The notes under the pieces are model-generated. The model was not told where the DNA came from. It was given only the letters and a program-made list of their open reading frames with translations, and did no database searches. The translations under genes and the position numbers were made by a program. This document shows, piece by piece, positions 41,053-49,359 of a stretch of DNA of 60,164 nt (position 1 is its first letter; the number at the start of each line of letters is the position of its first letter). Source of the DNA: Lachnospiraceae bacterium (GTDB lineage Bacteria; Bacillota; Clostridia; Lachnospirales; Lachnospiraceae); contig JAEEGQ010000095.1 of the NCBI GenBank assembly GCA_016280395.1, positions 1 through 60,164 on the forward strand, read 5' to 3'.

Positions 41053-41799
41053 ATGAGCGTTATTTCAATGAAACAACTGCTTGAAGCAGGTGTTCACTTC
41101 GGACACCAGACCAGAAGATGGAACCCCAAGATGGCTCCTTACATCTACACCGAGAGATCCGGCATCTACATCATCGACCTTCAGAAGACCGTAGGCAAGA
41201 TCGACGAAGCTTACGAAGCTCTTAAGAATGTTGTTGCAGAAGGCGGCACAGTACTTTTCGTTGGTACAAAGAAGCAGGCTCAGGATTCTATCAAGTCCGA
41301 AGCAGAGCGCTGCGGTATGTACTATGTAAACGAGAGATGGCTTGGCGGTATGCTTACCAACTTCAAGACCATCCAGTCCCGTATCAAGAGACTTAAAGAC
41401 ATCGAGCGCATGTCCGAGGACGGCACATTTGATGTACTTCCCAAGAAGGAAGTTATCGAGATCAAGAAGGAGTGGGAGAAGCTCGAGAAGAACCTTGGCG
41501 GTATCAAGGATATGAAGAAGATCCCCGATGCGATCTTCGTTGTAGATCCCAAGAAGGAAAGGATCTGCGTTCAGGAAGCACAGACACTCGGCATCACACT
41601 TTTCGGTATTGCCGATACAAACTGCGATCCCGAGGAACTTGACTATGTGATCCCCGGCAATGATGATGCTATCCGTGCCGTAAAGCTTATCGTAGCAAAG
41701 ATGGCTGACGCCGTTATCGAAGCTAACCAGGGCGAAAGCTTTGCAGAAGAAGCTCCCGTTGAGGAAGAAGCAGCAGAAGAAGCTCCTGTTGAAGAATAA
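41053..41799 (+). CDS. rpsB: Ribosomal protein uS2
   Basis: 248 residues. [20 protein letters not shown] and [20 protein letters not shown] are diagnostic. Other S2 landmarks: [35 protein letters not shown] and [10 protein letters not shown]. The C-terminal 25 residues are acidic ([12 protein letters not shown]), a common extension. ACGGAGG precedes this ATG; an earlier in-frame start at 40984 lies inside the leader and is rejected. Codon use is highly biased, as expected. Confidence 0.98.
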   Translation: MSVISMKQLLEAGVHFGHQTRRWNPKMAPYIYTERSGIYIIDLQKTVGKIDEAYEALKNVVAEGGTVLFVGTKKQAQDSIKSEAERCGMYYVNERWLGGMLTNFKTIQSRIKRLKDIERMSEDGTFDVLPKKEVIEIKKEWEKLEKNLGGIKDMKKIPDAIFVVDPKKERICVQEAQTLGITLFGIADTNCDPEELDYVIPGNDDAIRAVKLIVAKMADAVIEANQGESFAEEAPVEEEAAEEAPVEE

Positions 41800-41824
41800 T
41801 TGAGAAAATAAAGGAGGATTTATC

Positions 41825-42919
41825 ATGGGCGCAGTTACAGCTGAAATGGTAAAGACATTAAGAGATATGACCGGTGCCGGCATGATGGATTGCAAAAAGG
41901 CACTTAACGAAACCAACGGCGATCTGGACGCTGCTGTTGATGTACTCAGAAAGAGCGGAGCAGCCAAGGCTGAGAAGAAAGCAAGCCGTATCGCAGCTGA
42001 AGGTCTCTGCCGTGTAGCTCTTGATGGAAACAAGAAGGCAGCCGTTGTTGAGGTTAACTCCGAAACAGACTTCGTTGCCAAAAACGAAACCTTCCAGAAC
42101 TTTGTAGAAGCAGTTGCAAAGCAGGCTCTTTCCACTTCCGCAGCCGATGCTGAAGCAATGCTTAACGACAAGTGGATCGAGGACGGCTCCAAGACCGTAT
42201 CCGAAGTACTTATCGAAAAGATCGCTACCATCGGCGAGAAGCTTTCCATCAGAAGATTTGAGAAAGTTGAAGACGATTGCGTAGTTTCCTATATCCACGG
42301 CGGCGGAAAGATAGGTGTTCTTGTTGCAGCAAAGTGTGCAGCAGCAAACGATGCCGTAAAGGAAGCTCTTACCAACGTTGCAATGCAGGTTGCGGCAATG
42401 AGCCCTCAGTACATTTCCAGAAACGACATTTCCGCTGAGTCTCTTGCAAAAGAAAGGGATATCACCCTTGAGAGCGCTTTGAACGATCCTTTCTCGTTGC
42501 CTAAGCCTATCCTTAACAAGCTTATCGAGAAGGCTCTTAACGGTGTATGGAGCGATTCCGACAAGGCAATCTACGAAGAAAAGAAGTCCAACATGAACTA
42601 TCTTCCCAACTTCCTTTCCGATGAAGCAAAGGCACAGCTTGCACAGCTTGCACTTGCTGACAAGGCTGAGATCTCCGGAGACAAGATCTTCACAGGACTT
42701 GTTGAGGGACGTATTTCCAAGCATCTTAAAGAGATCTGCCTCCTTGACCAGGTTTATGTTAAGGCAGAAGACGGCAAGCAGAGCGTAGCAGCATATCTTA
42801 AGAGCGTTGATGCTTCCATCGTTATCGATAAGTTCGTTCGTTTCGAAGTAGGCGAAGGAATGGAAAAGAAGAGCGAGAACTTCGCAGAAGAAGTTGCAAA
42901 GCAGATGGGTCAGGCCTGA
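41825..42919 (+). CDS. tsf: Elongation factor Ts, with an internal insertion
   Basis: 364 residues, against 283 in E. coli and 293 in Bacillus subtilis. EF-Ts recycles EF-Tu-GDP. The UBA domain and TDFVAKNE motif are normal (MVKTLRDMTGAGMMDCKKAL, VEVNSETDFVAKNETF). Between ISRNDISAESLAKERDI (about 197-214) and the usual EGRISKHLKEICLLDQVYVK (about 291-311) it has roughly 75 residues where others have about 25, including LPKPILNKLIEKALNGVWSD and NYLPNFLSDEAKAQLAQLAL. This is the region of the coiled-coil arm. The frame is intact, so this is a real insertion. Confidence 0.96.
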   Translation: MGAVTAEMVKTLRDMTGAGMMDCKKALNETNGDLDAAVDVLRKSGAAKAEKKASRIAAEGLCRVALDGNKKAAVVEVNSETDFVAKNETFQNFVEAVAKQALSTSAADAEAMLNDKWIEDGSKTVSEVLIEKIATIGEKLSIRRFEKVEDDCVVSYIHGGGKIGVLVAAKCAAANDAVKEALTNVAMQVAAMSPQYISRNDISAESLAKERDITLESALNDPFSLPKPILNKLIEKALNGVWSDSDKAIYEEKKSNMNYLPNFLSDEAKAQLAQLALADKAEISGDKIFTGLVEGRISKHLKEICLLDQVYVKAEDGKQSVAAYLKSVDASIVIDKFVRFEVGEGMEKKSENFAEEVAKQMGQA

Positions 42920-42936
42920 CCGGTAATAAAAGACTT

Positions 42937-42972
42937 AAAGTGTGAAAGGCTTTTGCTTTTCACACTTTTTTT
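42937..42972 (+). terminator. Rho-independent terminator after tsf
   Basis: AAAGTGTGAAAGGC (42937-42950) pairs with GCTTTTCACACTTT (42955-42968) around TTTT, followed by further Ts (through 42972). One of the strongest terminators in the window. It closes the rpsB-tsf operon, so the downstream cluster needs its own promoter. Confidence 0.92.
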
Positions 42973-43017
42973 ATCAAAAAATCTGCACAAATTATAGCAT
43001 TTTAAATCCATATTGGG

Positions 43018-43023
43018 TATAAT
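43018..43023 (+). promoter_or_regulatory. -10 element before the SGNH/MBOAT cluster
   Basis: A perfect TATAAT in the context ATATTGGGTATAAT, which is also found at the fliM promoter (19875-19888). No good -35 lies 16-18 bp upstream (TAGCAT at 42995 is the nearest), so the promoter would need an activator or another sigma factor. Confidence 0.4.
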
Positions 43024-43024
43024 G

Positions 43025-43058
43025 AAGAATAAAGATCACTATTGTGATCTTTATTCTT
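43025..43058 (+). other. Perfect 15-bp hairpin at the start of the cluster mRNA
   Basis: AAGAATAAAGATCAC (43025-43039) pairs without mismatch with GTGATCTTTATTCTT (43044-43058) around TATT. It begins immediately after the -10 element, so it is either an operator-like palindrome at the start site or the first structure of the transcript. The tail TATTCTTG is too poor in Ts for a good terminator. Confidence 0.6.
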
Positions 43059-43082
43059 TATTCTTGAATCCATGGTTAAAAA

Positions 43083-45308
43083 ATGAAGAAGATACAGTAT
43101 ATTGCGGTCGGAGCTGCAATGCTCATCCTGCTTTTATTGTATTTTCGTCCGGTCCCGGTTAAAAACGACGAACCCGCCCTTATTAAGGATTCGGTTACAG
43201 TCGCAATAGTCCCGTCTGACGAATTTACGATATTATCGGATAATCCGCTGACAGTTAAAAAAGGAAATAGGGCAGAGTTCAGGATCAGTATCAACGAAAA
43301 CTATTATTGCGTTGATACCGATCTGTATAAGTGTACCGAAGATACTATAATCATCGACAATGCGACTTCGGACAGGAGCTATTACATAAAGACCGCCAAA
43401 AAATGCAGGCTTACCATAGAAGAAGCAAAAGGCGGTTCTGTGTATCTTTCGGGAGATGCGCTTTTCTGCGCCGGTGATGCCGCAAAGATAACGCTTTCTC
43501 CGGACAGCAATTACATCCTCACCGGTATAAAGATAAATAACGAAGTACATCCTGTTCAAAACGACGGAGTGTTCACCTTTACGGTCCTTGACGACTGTAC
43601 GGTTCAGGGTGTTTTCACAGGTGTTGAAAAGAACTTTATAATCTGCAAGAAAAACATCGGAAATATCGAGATCAACGGCAATTCCAACGACGGTCATTTC
43701 CTTTACGGCGACGAGCTTGTATTATCAGTTGTTGAGTCCGAAGGCATAATCTTTAAAGGATGGTCAAAGGACGCATATCTTAATGATGGCGGGGTCCTTG
43801 TCAGCAAAGACACGGAGTATCGTTTCGTTCTGACGGAAGACACTGAGATATTCGCCAATTTTGTAGACACGAATACCTATTCGGCCTTCTTCGTATCGAA
43901 TCCCTTAACAGGCAAGAAAACCGAATTTGCCAGATTAAGTCCGGAAGAGTACGGATCCCTTCCGATCTATTATGATGTTCCTTTAAGGGACGGCTTTGTG
44001 CTTACAGGCTTTAACACAAAACCGGACATGAGCGGCGAGTCCTACGGTGTAGGCTCGATGTTCCGAATGGAACACAGCGATATGGTCTTTTATCCCGAGT
44101 GGGTTCAGGCAGCAAGTCCCGACACCCTTAAATACAAAAAGAGCGGAAACGCGATCCTTATAAGCGGTGCGCTTCCAGAAGGCTACAGCAACGGCACGCT
44201 CTGCATACCGGATATGATAGACGGCCTGCCGGTCACCGCTATACAGGCCGGCGCGTTTAAAGGCGCAGAAGGTTTAAGAACTGTGATAATCGCACCCGGG
44301 ATCAATTCCGTCGGGGACGGGGCCTTTGAAAACTGCAAGGACCTTAAGACCGTTTATATACCTGAAACCCTGACATCGCTCGGTGACAACTGTTTCAGGG
44401 GATGCAGCGGATTTTCGGACCTGCGCATGCTCCAGTCCTATGACCGGATATACGATCTTGATTATGATTCCGCGCTTGCGGATAAATACATGCGGTTAAA
44501 GTGTTCGGAAGGGAAGAGGATAATCCTTGTCGGAGGCTCAAACCTTTGTTTTGGCATTGATTCAGAGATGCTTCTTGAAGCATTCCCGGAATATGATGTT
44601 GTCAATTTCAGTACAACTTTCCTTTATGGCCTTTCGCCGCTGCTCGATATTGTAAGCCGTAATGTGCATGAAGGCGATATAGTGGTCATTGCGCCGGAAT
44701 ATTATTACCAGATGTACTGCGCAAAAGAGACACAGTCCTTCCACAACTGGGAATACATAGACTGCAATCCCGATATCTTAAAGGATATCGATATCAGGAA
44801 CAATCAGGCTGTCTTAAACACCCTGATGATGTATCTATACAACAAGAGGCTGTATTCACCCGGAAAGGTCTATAATTCAAATCCGGCCTATTCAAGGGCA
44901 GGGTTCAATGCGTATGGGGATCTTGTTACGAACAGGCGGAACGGTGGTCTTATCGAGCCTCTTATCCCGTTTGTATCTCTTATAACGGACGAAGGTATGA
45001 ACAAGATCAATGCCGCATGCAGGATGATGACGGAGAAGGGGGCAAAGTGCACGTTCTCGTTTCCTTCCCTGTCTCTCGGCTCCTACAGCAGGGAAGGCGC
45101 AAAGTCCGATGCAATGCCTTTTATCAACAGGCTTTCACAGAAGCTTGACAAGGAATGCTGCACTGTGATCTCGGATTTTAAGGACTACCTTTTTGACACG
45201 GTTTATTTTTACGATAACTGCTATCACATGACAAGGGATGGTGCAAAGCTCCGTACAGGCAGGCTGATAGAGGACATAATGGCATATCTTTCAAATACCG
45301 GTAATTAA
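43083..45308 (+). CDS. Membrane-anchored protein with InlB-type repeats, BspA-type LRRs and an SGNH-like domain
   Basis: 741 residues. A membrane anchor (AVGAAMLILLLLYF, about 8-21) is followed by beta-rich bacterial repeats at about 40-265 (GGSVYLSGDALFCAGDAAKI, IFKGWSKDAYLNDG), a Listeria-Bacteroides type repeat at about 275-345 (LPIYYDVPLRDGFVLTGFNT), BspA-like LRRs at about 350-455 (AIQAGAFKGAEGLRTVII, SVGDGAFENCKDLKTVYIPE) and a C-terminal SGNH-like domain: LVGGSNLCFGID with Ser486, and DNCYHMTRDGAKL with Asp711 and His715. The ATG has no visible Shine-Dalgarno. The next gene starts one base after its stop. Likely works on the outer surface with the MBOAT protein. Confidence 0.85.
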   Translation: MKKIQYIAVGAAMLILLLLYFRPVPVKNDEPALIKDSVTVAIVPSDEFTILSDNPLTVKKGNRAEFRISINENYYCVDTDLYKCTEDTIIIDNATSDRSYYIKTAKKCRLTIEEAKGGSVYLSGDALFCAGDAAKITLSPDSNYILTGIKINNEVHPVQNDGVFTFTVLDDCTVQGVFTGVEKNFIICKKNIGNIEINGNSNDGHFLYGDELVLSVVESEGIIFKGWSKDAYLNDGGVLVSKDTEYRFVLTEDTEIFANFVDTNTYSAFFVSNPLTGKKTEFARLSPEEYGSLPIYYDVPLRDGFVLTGFNTKPDMSGESYGVGSMFRMEHSDMVFYPEWVQAASPDTLKYKKSGNAILISGALPEGYSNGTLCIPDMIDGLPVTAIQAGAFKGAEGLRTVIIAPGINSVGDGAFENCKDLKTVYIPETLTSLGDNCFRGCSGFSDLRMLQSYDRIYDLDYDSALADKYMRLKCSEGKRIILVGGSNLCFGIDSEMLLEAFPEYDVVNFSTTFLYGLSPLLDIVSRNVHEGDIVVIAPEYYYQMYCAKETQSFHNWEYIDCNPDILKDIDIRNNQAVLNTLMMYLYNKRLYSPGKVYNSNPAYSRAGFNAYGDLVTNRRNGGLIEPLIPFVSLITDEGMNKINAACRMMTEKGAKCTFSFPSLSLGSYSREGAKSDAMPFINRLSQKLDKECCTVISDFKDYLFDTVYFYDNCYHMTRDGAKLRTGRLIEDIMAYLSNTGN

Positions 45309-45309
45309 T

Positions 45310-46683
45310 ATGAGTTTTGTTTCTTTTTACTACATAATATTTCTGTTTACAGCGTTTGCGGTTTACAGGCTCATCCCGAAAACATGGCAGAGGCTCTGGC
45401 TTTTTGCCTGCTGTGTTTTCTTTTGCGGATCGGTCCGTCCCTTGCAGACGCTTTTCATGATGGTCTATGTCTGGATCGTATATTTTCTCGGAAAGATACT
45501 GGAAAAAAAGAAAACAAAACCGCCGCTCGCAGCCGGTATCGTACTCAGCGTTCTTCTCCTTTTTACCTTCAAATATCTCAACTTTACGCTGTCTGTGTTT
45601 AAGGTATCAAGAACGATAAAACTGATCGCACCGATAGGCATCTCGTATATCGTTTTCCAGTGCATCGCGTACCTTACGGAAATATACCGCGGAAAGCTTT
45701 TGTCGGCAAATGAGCCGCTAAATGTGTTCCTGTACATCTTTTTCTTCCCGAAGGTAATGTCAGGTCCCATAGAGCCGCCGGACAGGTTCCTGAAAAATAT
45801 CGCAGAACCTGCGGAAGTCTCCTACAGACAATATCTGACGGCGTTCTCGTATATAATACTCGGATTCGTGAAGAAGATGGTTGTGGCGGATTACCTTGTG
45901 ACAGGCGTCGATGCAGTCTACGCATCCCTTGGAACAAGCGACAGGACATCCATAATACTCGCGGCTTTCATGTATTCGTTCCAGATATATTTCGATTTTT
46001 CGGGGTATTCGGACATCGCTGTAGGGTCCGCGGCGCTTTTCGGGATAAATCTCACAAAGAACTTCAACAAACCGTATCTTGCAACAGGAATACAGGATTT
46101 CTGGAGAAGATGGCACATAAGTCTTTCCGACTGGCTGAAAAATTACATCTATATCCCGCTTGGCGGCAACAGAAAAGGCTTTGCGAGAAAGCAGATAAAT
46201 ACGCTGATCACCTTTACGGTGAGCGGCATCTGGCACGGAGCTTCTTTTACCTACGTGATCTGGGGCGTTATGCACGGAGCAATGCAGGTTATAGAGAACA
46301 TTTTTGAAAGAAACAGCCGCGGAACCGAGAAATGGCCTAAAAAAGTATTTAAGACCGCTGTTACGTTCCTGCTTGTGACCGTTGCCTGGATATTCTTCAG
46401 GATCGCTTCCCTTAAGGATATTCCCGTCTGGATAACAAGTGTCGTACACAACACGGCTCCCTTGCGTGATTCGCTTAAGCTCTGCAATCTGAGCGTTTCC
46501 ACAGGGATCATGATAATACTTGGCTTTGTGTTTACGGAACTTACAGAGAGATTCTGTATAAAACACAGCAGGAAGCTGCATGTTTTCGTATTTGGCATTG
46601 CGGACACGGTACTTATCGCGGCCTCGCTCATTTTCTTCCCGGGTGTGAACGCCGCAAGCAACTTTATATATTTTGATTTCTGA
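45310..46683 (+). CDS. MBOAT-family membrane O-acyltransferase (AlgI/DltB-like)
   Basis: 457 residues with about ten to twelve transmembrane helices. Key MBOAT motifs: FDFSGYSDIAVGSAALFGIN, DFWRRWHISLSDWLKNYIYI then PLGGNRKGF (His269), and the invariant active-site His309 in SGIWHGASFTYVIWGVMHGA. MBOAT proteins of this type pass acyl groups from the cytoplasm across the membrane to an extracytoplasmic partner that acylates polysaccharide, teichoic acid or peptidoglycan. Here the partners should be the two flanking SGNH-like proteins. Very close spacing (one base before, 14 after) makes a three-gene operon. Confidence 0.93.
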   Translation: MSFVSFYYIIFLFTAFAVYRLIPKTWQRLWLFACCVFFCGSVRPLQTLFMMVYVWIVYFLGKILEKKKTKPPLAAGIVLSVLLLFTFKYLNFTLSVFKVSRTIKLIAPIGISYIVFQCIAYLTEIYRGKLLSANEPLNVFLYIFFFPKVMSGPIEPPDRFLKNIAEPAEVSYRQYLTAFSYIILGFVKKMVVADYLVTGVDAVYASLGTSDRTSIILAAFMYSFQIYFDFSGYSDIAVGSAALFGINLTKNFNKPYLATGIQDFWRRWHISLSDWLKNYIYIPLGGNRKGFARKQINTLITFTVSGIWHGASFTYVIWGVMHGAMQVIENIFERNSRGTEKWPKKVFKTAVTFLLVTVAWIFFRIASLKDIPVWITSVVHNTAPLRDSLKLCNLSVSTGIMIILGFVFTELTERFCIKHSRKLHVFVFGIADTVLIAASLIFFPGVNAASNFIYFDF

Positions 46684-46697
46684 TCTGAAAGACCGGT

Positions 46698-48119
46698 ATG
46701 AAAGAGAAAAAAAGCTTTGTCAATTTCATATTTTTTATAGGCGCGGTACTGCTTTATCTTGCAGTGATACTGTATATCGCATACGGGTATATCTGCAGGA
46801 TGGACGGAGTGTACGGCGATACCTACTATGCTGCGTTAAAGATCAAATACGACCGCATAGCCTCTGTGGACAAGCCGAAGATAGTTGTTATCGGCGGTTC
46901 TTCCGTGGCTTTTGGCATAGACAGCAAGCTGGTTGAGCAGGAGACCGGGATGCCCTGCGTGAATTTCGGACTTTATGCAGCCATCGGAATGAAGCCGATG
47001 CTGGATTTTTCAAAGCCATTTATAAAGAATGGAGATATAGTGGTCGTTGCGCCGGAACTCAGTTCGCAGATGTACTCTGGATATACAGGCTACGAATACC
47101 TGATGGATTCCATGGAAGAAAGGCCTGATATGGCTTTTTCCCTCGGAAAAGAATACGCAAGGGGGTTTATAGCTATATTGCCGGAATACCTTGCAAAGCG
47201 TGCAAAAATAAAGAAGAACGGGCTGGAGCTTTCGGGCATCTACCGTAAGAGTTCCTTTGATGAATACGGGGACATAATCTATCCGCGTGAAGAAAATGTA
47301 ATGGCGGAAGGCTATCTTGATACCGACATGCCCGACATTTCAGGCGATATCCTGACAGATGAGTTTTTCGGCATGATCAACGGATATACCGAATACTGTC
47401 TTTCAAAAGGCGCCGAAGTATATTTCGGATTTCCGCCTGTGAACGGGCTTTCTGCAGGATGGAGCGCTGACGATATAAAGTCCTTTAACGAAAAACTGTC
47501 GGAAAGGCTTGACTGTACGGTGCTTTCATCATTAGAGGACCATATCCTTGATGCCGGATATTTTTATGATTCGAATTTTCATACAAACGATCCGGGAACG
47601 ATATGCAATACAATACTGCTTATCAATGACATCAAGCGTGTAAAGAACGATATGACAAAGGTTTCGGCGACGATTCCGGAGCCTTTGGAGATATTTGCAA
47701 CGGAGCCTTCGGATATAAAGAGTGATGAGACTTATATTTATTCCCTGTCCGAGAAGGGCATTCTTATAAAGGGGCTTACCGATTCGGGAAAAGAAGTGAA
47801 AGAACTTGTAATCCCGGATCAGATAGACGGCTACAGGGTTTACGGCATAGGAAGCGGTGCCTTTGACGGTTCAAAGGCAGTAACGCTTACCATTCCGCAA
47901 AGTGTTTCATATATTTCTGCAGGGATACTTAAAGACGCCGGGGATATTTCCTCGATAACGATCCTTGCGGGATCGCTTCCGGAGGTTTCTCTTGAGATGC
48001 TTTCAGGTGCGCCCGAAAACATTGAGATCTTTGTAAGAAAAGAGCTTTACGGCAAATATATCACTGATTATTTCTGGGGTGTTTTCTCGGACAAGATCAA
48101 AGCACTGGAGACAGAATGA
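46698..48119 (+). CDS. Membrane-anchored SGNH-like protein with C-terminal BspA-type LRRs
   Basis: 473 residues. Membrane anchor at about 7-30 (FIFFIGAVLLYLAVILYIAY). The SGNH-like domain runs from about 55 to 315: VVIGGSSVAFGIDSKLVEQE with Ser68, VVVAPELSSQMYSGYTGYEY, and FYDSNFHTND with Asp291 and His295, the same Asp-x3-His spacing as its partner. LRR-like repeats follow at about 345-465: ELVIPDQIDGYRVYGIGSGA, AVTLTIPQSVSYISAGIL. Domain order is the reverse of the first gene. Probably a paralogue of its C-terminal half, reshuffled. Confidence 0.85.
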   Translation: MKEKKSFVNFIFFIGAVLLYLAVILYIAYGYICRMDGVYGDTYYAALKIKYDRIASVDKPKIVVIGGSSVAFGIDSKLVEQETGMPCVNFGLYAAIGMKPMLDFSKPFIKNGDIVVVAPELSSQMYSGYTGYEYLMDSMEERPDMAFSLGKEYARGFIAILPEYLAKRAKIKKNGLELSGIYRKSSFDEYGDIIYPREENVMAEGYLDTDMPDISGDILTDEFFGMINGYTEYCLSKGAEVYFGFPPVNGLSAGWSADDIKSFNEKLSERLDCTVLSSLEDHILDAGYFYDSNFHTNDPGTICNTILLINDIKRVKNDMTKVSATIPEPLEIFATEPSDIKSDETYIYSLSEKGILIKGLTDSGKEVKELVIPDQIDGYRVYGIGSGAFDGSKAVTLTIPQSVSYISAGILKDAGDISSITILAGSLPEVSLEMLSGAPENIEIFVRKELYGKYITDYFWGVFSDKIKALETE

Positions 48120-48237
48120 TATGCTTCCAAACAATGGAGTGTGAACTGTCTGTTATTTCTTTTCTGTGGGGAATGAACGGGTGTACTTCCGGATTTGGAA
48201 TATTTGAGCAACCGGATGATTCGTTTAGGAAATATAC

Positions 48238-48406
48238 GAGCGGCCGGGTGCCCTCGTTTTTTCGAACCCAACGTGCTCCGCTACTAAGGTTCTTCCGTCG
48301 CTTCGCTTAACGGGCTTTTAGCGTCAAAGACGCACAAGCCCTACTCAGCTCGGAACAACCTAAGTGCTACGCAATGGTTCGAAAAAACGGGGGCACCCGG
48401 CCGCTC
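48238..48406. repeat. Long imperfect palindrome (MITE-like or structured element)
   Basis: Terminal arms 48238-48268 and 48376-48406 are 31-bp inverted repeats with a single mismatch; each includes GAGCGGCCGGGTGCCC or its complement and a run TTTTTTCGAACC. Inside, GCTACTAAGGTTCTTCCG and CGGAACAACCTAAGTGC are also complementary with a few mismatches, and the tip is GGGCTT...GCGTC-AAA-GACGC...AAGCCC. The whole 169 bp can fold into one rod. No gene inside and no transposase nearby. Clear target-site duplications were not seen. Confidence 0.85.
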
Positions 48407-48530
48407 CTGCATTCAAAAGGCCGGATAAAATCAAGGGTACCCGGCCGCTCCTGCATTCAAAAGGCCGGATAAAATCAAGGGTACCCGGCCGCTAACGCAT
48501 TCGATAAGCCGGATACATCGGGGTAAATCC
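48399..48530. repeat. 44-bp tandem repeat, three units
   Basis: Units start at 48399, 48443 and 48487. The first two are identical; the third keeps GGCCGCT, GCATTC, GCCGGATA and GGGGTA but is diverged. With the preceding CC, each unit has CCGGCC...GGCCGG arms 16 bases apart, so each can form a small hairpin. The first unit overlaps the right arm of the palindrome, which shares its CCGGCCGCTC. Confidence 0.85.
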
Positions 48531-48538
48531 GGACCTGT

Positions 48539-49345
48539 TCATACAACCCTTACCGATACTTCCCCGGAACTTAAGACTTCCATGCTTCCGGTCTCATAAC
48601 GTACTATAAGATGACAATTCTTGTCGATGCCAAGAGCAACGGCAGGAGTTGTTTTTCCGTTTCTGATAACATTTATCCTTTTCCCGGGGATAAAATTGAG
48701 TTCCTTGTATTCATCGATATAACAGCTGTTCTGAATTGGATCCGTAAGGATGGAATGGAATTCTTTAATGAATCCTGCGGCTATCTTTGCTCTTAAACCG
48801 TCTTTTGCGTTTGATCCGGTACGTACGACAGCACCTGCCACATCTTTTATCTCGTCGGGAAAGCCGCCTTCAGGCTCATAGACATTTATACCGATCCCGA
48901 CAACGGAGTATTCAAAATCCTTCGTAACAGGATCTATGCGGCCTTCAGCAAGTATCCCGGCAGCCTTTTTTCCGTCAACATAGATATCGTTTATCCATTT
49001 GATCTTTGCAGCAACGCCGCAGGAATCGTGAATGGCCCTGCAGGCAGCAACCGCAGCCGCGGTTGTGAGCTTTTCCGTATCCGAGGTACGGATATTGTCC
49101 TTAAGCAGAATGCTGATGTAAACGCCGGTGCCGACAGGTGAGAAGAAAGAACGTCCCATCCTGCCGCGGCCAAGAGTCTGGGAACCGGCTACAGCCACAT
49201 GAAAATCCGTAAACTTGCCGGCATTTTCCTTCAGATGATCGTTAGTGGAACCGATCTCATCAAAGTACTCAAAAGAAATCTTGCCGGTAAGACCGGCAAG
49301 TTCCTTTGAAAGTATTTCTTCATTCAAAACATCATTCTGTAACAT
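48539..49345 (-). CDS. birA: Biotin-[acetyl-CoA-carboxylase] ligase without a DNA-binding domain
   Basis: 268 residues. It makes biotinyl-AMP and attaches biotin to carboxylase carrier domains. The biotin/ATP loop is GRGRMGRSFFSPVGTGVYIS, with IKWINDIYVDGKKAAGILAE downstream. FDEIGSTND appears near residue 29, so there is no room for the N-terminal winged helix that lets bifunctional BirA repress biotin genes. It follows the MFS gene by 14 bases on the minus strand and is probably co-transcribed with it. Confidence 0.93.
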   Translation of the reverse strand: MLQNDVLNEEILSKELAGLTGKISFEYFDEIGSTNDHLKENAGKFTDFHVAVAGSQTLGRGRMGRSFFSPVGTGVYISILLKDNIRTSDTEKLTTAAAVAACRAIHDSCGVAAKIKWINDIYVDGKKAAGILAEGRIDPVTKDFEYSVVGIGINVYEPEGGFPDEIKDVAGAVVRTGSNAKDGLRAKIAAGFIKEFHSILTDPIQNSCYIDEYKELNFIPGKRINVIRNGKTTPAVALGIDKNCHLIVRYETGSMEVLSSGEVSVRVV

Positions 49346-49359
49346 GATAAAGATCCTTT

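Larger units (their letters stand above)
48120..48538. other. Convergent spacer rich in repeats
   Basis: 419 bp between the convergent SGNH/MBOAT operon and birA. It holds a 169-bp palindromic element (48238-48406) and a 44-bp tandem repeat (48399-48530). The first 118 bp hold no gene I can support; a 64-codon frame at 48116-48310 runs into the palindrome and has no ribosome-binding site. CCGGAT (48509-48514) and ATCCGG (48527-48532) could form a weak transcript end for birA. Confidence 0.7.

Noticed and set aside
41065-42249. Minus-strand open frame of 394 codons antisense to rpsB and tsf
   Set aside because: Both plus-strand genes are unmistakable. The frame is long only because their biased codons mirror into an open frame; it has no recognisable motif and no ribosome-binding site.
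48116-48310. 64-codon plus-strand frame after the third SGNH/MBOAT gene
   Set aside because: Runs into the palindrome arm, has no ribosome-binding site, and its sequence resembles no protein.
48399-48530. Possible CRISPR array in the 44-bp repeat
   Set aside because: Units abut without unique spacers, only three copies, no cas genes.
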